DNA from: Paenibacillus sp. sptzw28
GTDB taxonomy: Bacteria; Bacillota; Bacilli; Paenibacillales; Paenibacillaceae
Assembly (NCBI RefSeq): GCF_019550795.1
Contig: NZ_CP080545.1
Coordinates: 575,001-639,000 of the forward strand
Direction of reading: 5' to 3'
Length of the DNA: 64,000 bases
The notes under the pieces were generated by a model that did no database searches, was not told where the DNA came from, and was given only the letters and a program-made list of their open reading frames with translations. Below are positions 26,391-34,409 of the stretch, one piece after another. Each line of letters starts with the position of its first letter. Position 1 is the stretch's first letter. Made by a program: the position numbers and the translations under genes.

Positions 26391-27434
26391 ATGGACAAGA
26401 AGCTTACTTATGAAGCTGCAGGCGTTAATATCGGCAATGCGGAGGAGGCTAAACGGGAGATGGCCGGCCATATGCATACAAAAGACAAGCGTGTATTGAA
26501 TCGGCCGGGCGCCTTTGCCTCCTTGTTTGAAGCAGATTTTACAGGGATTGAACATCCTGTTCTCGTCTTGAAAGCGGAGGAACCCGGCTCCAAGCAGCTG
26601 CTTGCTTTTCAACATAACAAAATACGCGGCATATGCTTCGACCTGATCAACCACCTGGTCAACGACATCATAGTGATGGGCGCCAAGCCCGAGGCGGTGC
26701 TAGACATCATTCTTTGCGGCAAGCTCGAGAAAGAGACTGTCGTGCAAATTGTCACCCATATCTCCGAGGCTTGCCGGGAGCAGGAATGCAGCCTGGTTGG
26801 AGGGGAGACTTCAGAGCAGCCGGAAGTACTGCCGGAAGGAAGCTACATGCTGAGTGCAAGCGTGCTGGGAGTCGTTGATCGGGATCATATCATAGACGGG
26901 AGCCGGATTCGGGTAGGCGACGAAGTGCTTGCACTGGCATCGAACGGCTTGCATACGAACGGGTATACGCTTGTTCGCAAGCTTATGGAGGAGTTTCCCG
27001 CTGTTCTGGGTGGGCGGGTGGATGGAGAGACGTTTGTGGATGCTATTTTGCGGCCTCATAAGTGCTATTATGGTCCGCTCAAGGAGCTGCTTGGCAAGCC
27101 GGAGCTGCACGGGTTGGCGCACATTACGGGCGGCGGTCTCCAAGGAAATTTAAACCGAATTCTGCCGGCGGGTATGGATGCATTGGTCTCATTAGACCGC
27201 ATAGAAATTCCTGAAATCTTCCACACAATTCAAGCTTTCGGGAAGGTGCCGCCCGCCGATATGCTGCGGACGTTCAACATGGGGGTTGGAATCGCGCTTG
27301 TTGCTTCTCCGGACGCGATGCCGAGGATACAGGAACATCTGGCAAGACATGATTGTCATTCTTTTATAATCGGGAAAATAGTAGAAGGGGACAGGCAGGT
27401 GCGGTTTGAGGGTGAGCTCCAATTACGGGAGTAA
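26391..27434 (+). CDS. PurM-like (AIR synthase fold) protein with altered motif
   Basis: A 347-residue protein of the AIR synthase (PurM) fold. The N-terminal YEAAGVNIGNAEEAK, LINHLVNDIIVMGAKP, LVGGETSEQPEVLPEGSYML, LASNGLHTNGYTLVRK, LAHITGGGLQGNLNRILP and TFNMGVGIALV blocks fit. The usual DGVGTK loop, which in PurM binds the substrate and metal phosphate, is EEPGSK here. It stands alone, with no purine operon, next to a divergent MocR regulator. It may be a second PurM or a paralog with another substrate. Annotating it as purM outright would overstate the evidence. Confidence 0.72.
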   Translation: MDKKLTYEAAGVNIGNAEEAKREMAGHMHTKDKRVLNRPGAFASLFEADFTGIEHPVLVLKAEEPGSKQLLAFQHNKIRGICFDLINHLVNDIIVMGAKPEAVLDIILCGKLEKETVVQIVTHISEACREQECSLVGGETSEQPEVLPEGSYMLSASVLGVVDRDHIIDGSRIRVGDEVLALASNGLHTNGYTLVRKLMEEFPAVLGGRVDGETFVDAILRPHKCYYGPLKELLGKPELHGLAHITGGGLQGNLNRILPAGMDALVSLDRIEIPEIFHTIQAFGKVPPADMLRTFNMGVGIALVASPDAMPRIQEHLARHDCHSFIIGKIVEGDRQVRFEGELQLRE

Positions 27435-27474
27435 CAATATTTAAGTTTTGTTCACAGCAACCTATGTCATCGAT

Positions 27475-27503
27475 AGAGCGTTAGTTAATATAGCGCTCTT
27501 TAA
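27475..27503 (+). terminator. Probable terminator after the PurM-like gene
   Basis: AGAGCG (27475-27480) pairs with CGCTCT (27494-27499) across a 13-base loop, followed by TTTAA. The short stem makes this moderate. Confidence 0.45.
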
Positions 27504-27526
27504 CTCATTCGATGAGGTGATCAAAC

Positions 27527-28723
27527 ATGATTTTGCGGAGGTTTGCGGTATCTGCGATATCTATCGCCGTCTTAACCGCGTTACTCGGCCAGCCGGCTGC
27601 AGCTAATGCCGCTAAGGTCCAAACAAAGGCGCTGGAATGGCGTTACGATGCCGTCTATAAGGATAGCGCAACGGGCCGTTCCTATTTTCACGCTTATTCT
27701 CATTTGGACAACCAGTATTTCAGCCGGGTTATCTTCGCTACGGATGAGGGCACATGGTTTAGTCTGCCGGACAAGTACGGCAACATCTACCGCAGTTCAT
27801 CACCAAAGGAAACATACCTTCAGGAGGCAGGCGTCTACGGCGATATTCTGAGCAGAAAAGTTTATGACACCGTTTACGATGAAGTGACAAACGAAACGAC
27901 ATACTTACCATCTCCCGACGGCAAATGGGGTATGCGCCAACTGGACTACTACACGCTGGAACCATACGAGCAGGGCAAGGGATTTTACCAGCGCAAGCAA
28001 ATTAGTGTTGTAATCAAAGATTTCAGCACCGGTAAAGTGCGTGAAACTACACTCATACCAAGCCGCACATGGCTTCGATGGATGCCGGACAATAAGCTGC
28101 TGACCACCACATATAGCAAGACCGAGCGTCAGAACGAGATCATTACGATCGATCCGGCGACGGGTGGGTCCCATAGACTGCTGCTCGCCAGTATGTATGG
28201 TTACAGACCGAAGCAGCAGCTTATCTTATTCGCCTACAACGAACCGACAAGAAAAGAATGGGTGTATGACCTGGGCTCCGGGAAAATCCGTGCAATGACC
28301 AAGCAGGATAAGGATTTGTTTTACTATCCCGACGGAGACAGCCAGCCGGCAGACGATTTGAAGCCAACGATTATTCCGCCTGCCGATTTGGATCCCGGCC
28401 AGCTCCCGGTAGAGCAAACGACGGAAACGACCGATAACGAAGCAGCAGCGGTTATCAACGGCACAACTGTCGGACTGCCCTATGCTTTTGAAAGCGGCGG
28501 CAAGACATGGATTCCGGTTCGTTCCTTGATGGATGCATTCGGAATGAAGGTCGATAAGCTTTCGGATGGACGGCTTGACTACGCATTTAAAGTGACAAAC
28601 GGCAAGAGCAGCATCATTGCCACAAGTGGCAACAGTCGAGTCTACGGCTTCCGCCTGCTCCTCACTAGGGATGAACTCAAGAAGCTCGGCTTGAATCTCG
28701 AAAGCGTCAGCTGGCTGAGCTAG
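27527..28723 (+). CDS. Exported stalk-domain protein
   Basis: A 398-residue exported protein. The signal peptide spans about residues 1-28 (ending in an Ala-rich site, AANAA). The central region, residues 40-290, is beta-rich with an irregular propeller feel. The last 100 residues hold the stalk domain (NGTTVGLPYAFESGGKTWIPVRSLMDAFG, in part). ATG 27527 follows GATGAGGTGATCAAAC. It is not a lipoprotein, unlike the stalk protein at 14265-15089. The ligand or partner is unknown. Confidence 0.75.
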   Translation: MILRRFAVSAISIAVLTALLGQPAAANAAKVQTKALEWRYDAVYKDSATGRSYFHAYSHLDNQYFSRVIFATDEGTWFSLPDKYGNIYRSSSPKETYLQEAGVYGDILSRKVYDTVYDEVTNETTYLPSPDGKWGMRQLDYYTLEPYEQGKGFYQRKQISVVIKDFSTGKVRETTLIPSRTWLRWMPDNKLLTTTYSKTERQNEIITIDPATGGSHRLLLASMYGYRPKQQLILFAYNEPTRKEWVYDLGSGKIRAMTKQDKDLFYYPDGDSQPADDLKPTIIPPADLDPGQLPVEQTTETTDNEAAAVINGTTVGLPYAFESGGKTWIPVRSLMDAFGMKVDKLSDGRLDYAFKVTNGKSSIIATSGNSRVYGFRLLLTRDELKKLGLNLESVSWLS

Positions 28724-28745
28724 TACGGCAGCTAAGATGAACAAT

Positions 28746-28781
28746 AAAGTCTGCTTGAGCTATTTTGCTCCAGCAGACTTT
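28746..28781 (+). terminator. Intrinsic terminator
   Basis: AAAGTCTGCTTGAGC pairs with GCTCCAGCAGACTTT (one mismatch) around TATTTT, followed by TTATTAT. Confidence 0.8.
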
Positions 28782-29058
28782 TATTATGTAAATAACGATC
28801 TTAATCCACTGTCGCATACTCCAATCTGCCGGCTATTCCATTGAAGGCCAACAATAGTTTACAATAAACGTAACTTTCTAAAACGGGGTGAATCGGATGG
28901 CTTTCCGCATCGTTCGAAGTAATTAGTTCTCGGGCCGGGTAAAAACGCGTGCCGGCTGTAGAGGGGGGAGTCTGCCCTTTTACCGCTAACAGACCTGATT
29001 CGATTGCGACGTGCGCGAAATGCGATAAACTTCCGGATTGAAAGGCGGATGAAACGAT
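28782..29058. other. Intergenic region, no gene seen
   Basis: Nothing convincing is coded here. A possible nine-codon frame near 28897 follows GGGGTG but is too short to claim. No terminator- or operator-like inverted repeat stands out. Confidence 0.5.
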
Positions 29059-29808
29059 ATGAACGAAGCGGGATACAAGGAATTTTACGATAAAGTAGGT
29101 GCGCTGAACGGTTGGGATTTCAGCCGGATCAAATGTCGTTCCGAGGGAGTATCATGGAATTTTTATGCAGAGGTAACCAAGCGGTGCAGGAGTACCGATG
29201 TCTTGCTGGATATCGGAACAGGCGGCGGGGAAGCTCTGTTGTCGATTGCCGATGCGGCGCGGCTGCTGATTGGTATCGATCAATCTGACGGTATGATCGG
29301 AACCGCGGCTGATAACTTGTCGAAGTCGCTAAGAGAAAACGTGCGCTTTGTACGAATGGAAGCGGAGAAGCTGGAATTTCCGGATCGCTTCTTCAACATA
29401 ATATCCTGTCGGCATTCACCCTTCAATGCGAAAGAAACGGCGAGAGTGCTTGCGGATGACGGCGTGTTTCTCACGCAGCAGGTAAGTGAAGGCGACAAGG
29501 CGAATATAAAGCGGGCGTTCGGCCGCGGACAGGGCGGGGGCATCCCGAGCGGAACCCTGCGAAACAGGCTGATACAGGAGCTAAGTGAGGCCGGCTTTAC
29601 GGACATTCAGTCGTTCGAGTACAATGCGGCTGAATATTACCGGTCTTACGAGGATTTGATTTTTCTTCTAAAGCACACTCCGACGATTCCCGGTTTCGGC
29701 GAAGACGAGGCTGATCTGCAGCGCCTCGCGGCCTTTATTGAAGGCAATCAATCAGAGAAGGGCATTGAAACGAACTCAGAGCGGTTTATGATTATTGCCC
29801 GAAAATAA
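29059..29808 (+). CDS. Class I SAM-dependent methyltransferase
   Basis: A 249-residue methyltransferase. Motif I is VLLDIGTGGGEALLSI around residues 51-66, motif II is LIGIDQSDGM, and the post-II acidic FPDRFFNIISCRHSPFN stretch follows. The ribosome binding site (AAAGGCGG, 8 bases before ATG 29059) is weak. The substrate cannot be assigned. It is unrelated in detail to the methyltransferases at 15395 and 51615. Confidence 0.8.
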   Translation: MNEAGYKEFYDKVGALNGWDFSRIKCRSEGVSWNFYAEVTKRCRSTDVLLDIGTGGGEALLSIADAARLLIGIDQSDGMIGTAADNLSKSLRENVRFVRMEAEKLEFPDRFFNIISCRHSPFNAKETARVLADDGVFLTQQVSEGDKANIKRAFGRGQGGGIPSGTLRNRLIQELSEAGFTDIQSFEYNAAEYYRSYEDLIFLLKHTPTIPGFGEDEADLQRLAAFIEGNQSEKGIETNSERFMIIARK

Positions 29809-29933
29809 ACGACTGGGCCTGAAGCAAGAAGAAAGGGCTGCTCAGCTGAACAAACCGTTAGCGAGGATACTCTTGCGATCTGGTTCTATGCTGTCCTCCG
29901 GCGGCAAAGTAAGCTCGGATAAACTGGTTTAAA

Positions 29934-29969
29934 GGAGCCATCCTCAGCGTCGATGCTGCGGATGGCTCC
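29934..29969. terminator. Terminator between methyltransferase and LysR genes
   Basis: GGAGCCATCCTCAGC pairs with GCTGCGGATGGCTCC (14 of 15 bp, one mismatch) around GTCGAT, followed by TTCTTTG on the plus strand. It sits between two convergent genes and may act on both. Confidence 0.75.
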
Positions 29970-29984
29970 TTCTTTGCGCTGGCC

Positions 29985-30872
29985 CTAAACGAATGACGAC
30001 AGCAGCTCTATAAAACGCCGGGCAATGATGGGTAACGATAGATCGCGCCTAACCGCTATTCCGACCGTGCGGGCAGGGATCGGTTCAGTCGGCTGCAGTT
30101 CAAACAGGTCTCCGTTCGTCAGCTCCTGCTGGACGAAGGATTTGGTGACGAAAGCCGCCCCATAGCCCCGACGGGCACATTCAATTAACATATCCAAGCT
30201 GCTAAGCTCGATATCCGCTTCAGCCTTCAACCCGTGAGCGGAGAGCCATTGATCGGCGAACTGCCTGGTGCTGCTTCCCCGGGACGGAAGCAGCAGCGGA
30301 ATCGGGCCGAATAGTTCCCCGGCTGAAATCGGATGAGCGGCCAACTCGCGGTATGCACGACCGACTACGAAGCTGTCTTGAATAGCGGCAAGCGGCTTCA
30401 CTTCAAGGTCTGGATCCGGCAGGGGCAAATGAATAAGTCCAATATCGATCTGGCCCTCTCTCAAACGGCTGCTGATTTCAGAGGTTCTCCCCTGAAAAAG
30501 GCGTATCCGGACTCCCGGATGGTCGGCATGAAATTGATCCAGAGCCGGCAGGAGCAGGTGCTTGATAACCGGGCCGCTGGCGCCGATTCGCAGCTCACCG
30601 GATGCAAGGTCTTTAAGGGATTGTATCTTTCGTTCCCCTGCATCCAGCAATGACAGAGATTGTTCCACATATTCCAGCAGCGCAGCCCCTTCCGGTGTAA
30701 GCCGGACTCCCTTGGACAGCCGGTTAAACAGCTTCACTCCGAGGCCCGCCTCCAGCTGCTTGAGGGTATAGCTAACCGAAGGCTGCGTAATGTGAAGCTC
30801 CTGCGCGGCTTTTGTCAGATTCCCTGCTTTGGCGGTATACAGAAAGATGCGGTACCACTCCGTGTTCATCAT
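29985..30872 (-). CDS. LysR-family transcriptional regulator
   Basis: About 295 residues from ATG 30872 (AAGGTGG 10 bases upstream; a GTG at 30887 is less likely). The N-terminal helix-turn-helix, residues 15-60, has AKAGNLTKAAQELHITQPSVSYTLKQLE. The effector-binding domain (residues 90-290) contains the usual GIAVRRDLSLP strand. It is divergent from an AroC-type chorismate synthase gene with about 120 bp between starts, so it is likely to regulate that gene in the usual LysR manner. The effector is unknown. Confidence 0.87.
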   Translation of the reverse strand: MMNTEWYRIFLYTAKAGNLTKAAQELHITQPSVSYTLKQLEAGLGVKLFNRLSKGVRLTPEGAALLEYVEQSLSLLDAGERKIQSLKDLASGELRIGASGPVIKHLLLPALDQFHADHPGVRIRLFQGRTSEISSRLREGQIDIGLIHLPLPDPDLEVKPLAAIQDSFVVGRAYRELAAHPISAGELFGPIPLLLPSRGSSTRQFADQWLSAHGLKAEADIELSSLDMLIECARRGYGAAFVTKSFVQQELTNGDLFELQPTEPIPARTVGIAVRRDLSLPIIARRFIELLSSFV

Positions 30873-30913
30873 TTTGATATAGACCACCTTTATACCAAAC
30901 GTAAAATATTATG

Positions 30914-30949
30914 ATTTCATTTATTGCATAACAAAAATTATAATGAAAT
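30914..30949. promoter_or_regulatory. Inverted repeat in the LysR-aroC intergenic region
   Basis: ATTTCATT (30914-30921) and AATGAAAT (30942-30949) are perfect inverted copies with a 20-bp spacer in the shared promoter region. It is a candidate regulator site, but it does not match the T-N11-A LysR box well. Confidence 0.35.
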
Positions 30950-30993
30950 GTAACGAAGACGTCAAAGCGCCAGAACAACAGGAGGTATGAATA

Positions 30994-32049
30994 ATGGCTG
31001 GAAACTCATTCGGTGAGATATTTAAAATTACAACCTTCGGTGAATCGCATGGGGAAGCGGTGGGTGTCATTATCGACGGCGTTACGCCGGGAGTGAAAAT
31101 TGACGAGTCTTATATTCAAATCCAGATGGACCGCCGGAAACCCGGGCAATCTTCGGTGACTTCGCCGCGGAAGGAATATGATGAGGTGAGTATTCTTTCA
31201 GGAGTTTATGAAGGGAAGACTACCGGAACCCCCCTTTTTATCGTTTTGTTCAATAAAGACATGAAGCCCGAGGCTTATGACGATATTAAACATTCTTTTC
31301 GTCCGGGACACGCAGATTTCACGTATTTGAAGAAGTACGGAATCCGGGATCACCGAGGAAGCGGAAGGGCATCGGGAAGAGAAACGGCTGGAAGGGTTGC
31401 GGCGGGAGCCGTGGCGCGCAAGCTGCTTGAGAAGAGAGGGGTCGGCGTTGTCGCTTATACCCGGGAGATCGGCGGGATCGCATGCGAAGCTTTCGATGAG
31501 AAGGAAATCGAGAACAACATAGTCAGGGCGTGCGACCGGGCAGCGGCTGCTCGTATGATTGAGAAAATCGAATTATTAGCATCGTCCGGCGACAGCTGCG
31601 GCGGTATTGTCGAATGCAGAATCCGTGGGGTCATGCCGGGTATCGGCGAGCCTGTATTCGATAAGCTCGACGCCGATCTGGCCAAGGCGATACTGTCGAT
31701 AGGGGCGGTTAAAGGGATTGAATTCGGTGCGGGATTCGCGGCATCCGCAATGCGCGGCAGCGAGCATAACGATCAGATGGACGTATCGGGATTCAAGAGC
31801 AATCATTCGGGCGGGATTGTCGGCGGAATAAGCAGCGGGGAGGATATTGTATTCAGAGTGGCGGTTAAACCGACGTCCTCGATATCGGTCCCGCAGCAAA
31901 CCATTCGCGTTAGCGGGGAAGAACAAACCATCGTGACAATGGGGAGGCACGACCCGTGCATTTGTCCTAGAATAGTTCCGGTCGTGGAGGCGATGGCGTG
32001 CCTTGTCATTGAAGACCATTATAAGCGGCAAGCGGCGCTGCATGGATAA
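30994..32049 (+). CDS. aroC: Chorismate synthase, AroC type
   Basis: A 351-residue chorismate synthase with the FMN/EPSP-site motifs GESHGEAVGVIIDG (residues 15-28), RPGHADFTYLKKYGIRDHRGSGRASGRET (split in this record), and GRHDPCICPRIVPVVEAMA near the end. It resembles the Gram-negative/clostridial type rather than the usual Bacillus AroF (which starts with RYLTAGESHG and is about 390 residues). It lacks other shikimate genes and faces a LysR regulator, so it may be a second copy of special use. ATG 30994 follows CAGGAGGTATGAATA. Confidence 0.9.
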   Translation: MAGNSFGEIFKITTFGESHGEAVGVIIDGVTPGVKIDESYIQIQMDRRKPGQSSVTSPRKEYDEVSILSGVYEGKTTGTPLFIVLFNKDMKPEAYDDIKHSFRPGHADFTYLKKYGIRDHRGSGRASGRETAGRVAAGAVARKLLEKRGVGVVAYTREIGGIACEAFDEKEIENNIVRACDRAAAARMIEKIELLASSGDSCGGIVECRIRGVMPGIGEPVFDKLDADLAKAILSIGAVKGIEFGAGFAASAMRGSEHNDQMDVSGFKSNHSGGIVGGISSGEDIVFRVAVKPTSSISVPQQTIRVSGEEQTIVTMGRHDPCICPRIVPVVEAMACLVIEDHYKRQAALHG

Positions 32050-32097
32050 CGCTCTTACCACCTCATTGCTTTGACCGGCATGATCAAGCTGCAGCGA

Positions 32098-32190
32098 TTA
32101 CAGCTTGGCCAGCCAAAGGATAACCAGAGCCCACACCGATATTGAAAAACCGACCCCCAGGATCAAGCCCCAATTCAATTGTCTCAGCAT
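32098..32190 (-). CDS. 30-residue single-TM peptide with a strong ribosome binding site
   Basis: ATG 32190 follows AGGAGGTGAAACCG, an almost perfect Shine-Dalgarno with 8-base spacing. The 30-codon frame encodes MLRQLN, then a single 22-residue hydrophobic segment (WGLILGVGFSISVWALVILW) and a short LAKL tail. It lies between aroC and the ABC exporter operon, on the same strand as the exporter genes but past their end. The composition and the RBS argue for a real small membrane protein; no family is recognised. Confidence 0.6.
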   Translation of the reverse strand: MLRQLNWGLILGVGFSISVWALVILWLAKL

Positions 32191-32337
32191 CGGTTTCACC
32201 TCCTGACTAACATGTATATAGTTCTTTATCGGCTTTTGCTTCTAGAAATTGTACTGTTAATTTTTAGTATAGACCGATAAAATTAATCTCACACCAAATC
32301 AGGCTTCGATTGTTAAACACTGTCGCCGGAAATCGAC

Positions 32338-32385
32338 AAACAGCCCGCACAGCGACCCTCAAACGGGTAACTGAACGGGCTGTTT
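32338..32385. terminator. Terminator at the end of the ABC exporter operon
   Basis: AAACAGCCCG (32338-32347) pairs with CGGGCTGTTT (32376-32385), with an inner hairpin ACCC-TCAAAC-GGGT in the 28-base loop. On the minus strand it follows the exporter stop by 12 bp and is followed by TTTGTC. Confidence 0.7.
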
Positions 32386-32396
32386 TCTCTTCAACG

Positions 32397-34409
32397 CTAA
32401 ATCACTTCCTGCTGCCGTTTGGGGCCGCTGAACTGGCTTTCGTATAAATCGGCGTAGAAGCCGCCCGATGCAAGCAGTTCCTCATGCGTACCCTGCTCAA
32501 TGACTGAGCCGTGGTTCATGACCAGGATCAGATCGGCATCGCGTATCGTCGACAGCCGGTGTGCAATAACGAAGCTCGTGCGGCCCTTCATAAGCTCGTT
32601 CATCGCACGTTGGATATGAATCTCGGTACGCGTATCGACGCTGCTGGTCGCTTCGTCGAGAATAAGGATCGCCGGATCGGCCAGGATCGCCCGGGCAATC
32701 GTTAGCAGCTGCTTCTGCCCTTGCGATATATTGGATGCTTCCTCGTTCAGAATCGTGTCGTACCCTTCAGGGAGAGTGCGGATGAAATGGTCCGCATACG
32801 CCGCCCGGGCTGCCTTTATGACTTTCTCATCGGATGCGCCCTCGCGACCGTATGCGATGTTGTCGCGGATCGTGCCGTTGAAGAGCCATGTATCCTGCAG
32901 CACCATGCCGAAAAGGCTTCGAAGATCGCCGCGTTTAAATCTCGTAATGTCAACGCCGTCGATCGTAATTCTTCCGCCGCTTAGTTCATAGAAACGCATG
33001 AGCAGATTGATGAGCGTTGTTTTGCCCGCGCCGGTCGGACCGACGATAGCGATCGTTTGTCCGGATTTGACGTCGATGTTCATATCTTCAATAAGAGGAG
33101 CGTCGTCCTTGTAGCCGAACTTCACGTGATCAAACCTGACATCGCCCTTCGGCAGAGCAATGACGTTAGCGCCCGGTGTCTTACTGCCGCGCCGTGCCTC
33201 AGCCAGCTGAGCTTCGGGTACGATCGCCATCGCATCGGCCGCTTCCGGCACTTCCTCCTGTTCGTCGAGCAGTTCGAATACCCGCTCCGCCGAGGCTATC
33301 GTGGATTGGATGATATTGGCGATTTGCGCGGTTTGCGTAATCGGCATCGTAAATTGGCGGGAGTAGGAAATAAACGCCTGCACATCCCCGATCGTGATCG
33401 AACCCCGCAGCACGAATATCCCGCCGGCCACGCTCACTAGCACATAGCCGATGTTTCCGATAAAGCCCATGATCGGCATAATCATTCCAGAGACGAACTG
33501 TGCCCGCCAGCCGGAAGCATAGAGACGGTCATTCACTTCGCTGAAGCGGCCGATTGATTTATCCTCGTGTCCGAACGCCTTGACGATCGGATGTCCGGTG
33601 TACATTTCCTCAACGTGCCCGTTGAGCTCGCCGAGCGCCTTCTGCTGGCCTTTGAAATAGAGCTGCGATCGTTTCGCGATTAAGCGAATAGCGAGAAAGC
33701 TCAGTGGCAGCGTGACGACCGTTATCAGCGTCATAAGCGGACTGATTGTCAGCATCATGATGATGACTCCGATCAGCGTCACCACGGAGGTGATGAGCTG
33801 CGTCAAGCTTTGCTGGAGCGTGCTGCTGATGTTGTCCACGTCATTGACCGCGCGGCTTAATATTTCACCGTGCGTACGCGAGTCGAAAAATTTGAGAGGC
33901 AGCCGCTCCAGCTTTTCGTTGACGTCTTTGCGCAGGTCGTAGACGGTTTTCTGCGCGACGCCTGCCATTACATACTGCTGAATGAAGCTGAACAATGAGC
34001 TGATGATATACAAAGCGCCGAGTACCAGCAGGATATGCCAAATATATGTGAAATCGATGGTCGCACCCGGAATGCGGTTCAGCTTGCCCATGAGCCCGTT
34101 AAACAGCTCAGTTGTCGCCTTGCCCAAAATTTTCGGGCCGAGAATCGAGAAGACCGTGCTGAGCACCGCTGTCAGAAGAACGACTATAAGAGCGAATCTG
34201 TGCGGCTTCAGATAACCGATAAGGCGACGGAGCGTGCCTTTGAAATCTTTGGCCTTCTCTACGGGCATCCCCATCCCGCCGGGTCCGCCCCGTCCCGGGC
34301 CGAAGCCGAAGTTACCGGGTCCAGGACCGCCGGGCCGCTGCTCCGAGCTGGCCGCGCCGCCGGGTCCGCCGCTGCCGGCACCTTGCGGTCCTCGCTGCTG
34401 CTCGCTCAT
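32397..34409 (-). CDS. Heterodimeric ABC exporter, canonical half
   Basis: A 670-residue fused permease-ATPase. After a Gly/Pro-rich N-terminal 50 residues, six membrane helices span about residues 70-350 and the ATPase follows at 430-650. Walker A is GPTGAGKTT, the Q-loop is VLQDTWLFNG, the C-loop is ISQGQKQ, and the Walker B region ILILDEATSSVD keeps the catalytic Glu. It overlaps the upstream gene by 4 bp (ATGA), and that partner has the degenerate Walker B, so the pair fits the asymmetric heterodimer type (for example BmrCD or TM287/288). The substrate is unknown; the MarR gene suggests a drug or antimicrobial. Confidence 0.9.
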   Translation of the reverse strand: MSEQQRGPQGAGSGGPGGAASSEQRPGGPGPGNFGFGPGRGGPGGMGMPVEKAKDFKGTLRRLIGYLKPHRFALIVVLLTAVLSTVFSILGPKILGKATTELFNGLMGKLNRIPGATIDFTYIWHILLVLGALYIISSLFSFIQQYVMAGVAQKTVYDLRKDVNEKLERLPLKFFDSRTHGEILSRAVNDVDNISSTLQQSLTQLITSVVTLIGVIIMMLTISPLMTLITVVTLPLSFLAIRLIAKRSQLYFKGQQKALGELNGHVEEMYTGHPIVKAFGHEDKSIGRFSEVNDRLYASGWRAQFVSGMIMPIMGFIGNIGYVLVSVAGGIFVLRGSITIGDVQAFISYSRQFTMPITQTAQIANIIQSTIASAERVFELLDEQEEVPEAADAMAIVPEAQLAEARRGSKTPGANVIALPKGDVRFDHVKFGYKDDAPLIEDMNIDVKSGQTIAIVGPTGAGKTTLINLLMRFYELSGGRITIDGVDITRFKRGDLRSLFGMVLQDTWLFNGTIRDNIAYGREGASDEKVIKAARAAYADHFIRTLPEGYDTILNEEASNISQGQKQLLTIARAILADPAILILDEATSSVDTRTEIHIQRAMNELMKGRTSFVIAHRLSTIRDADLILVMNHGSVIEQGTHEELLASGGFYADLYESQFSGPKRQQEVI

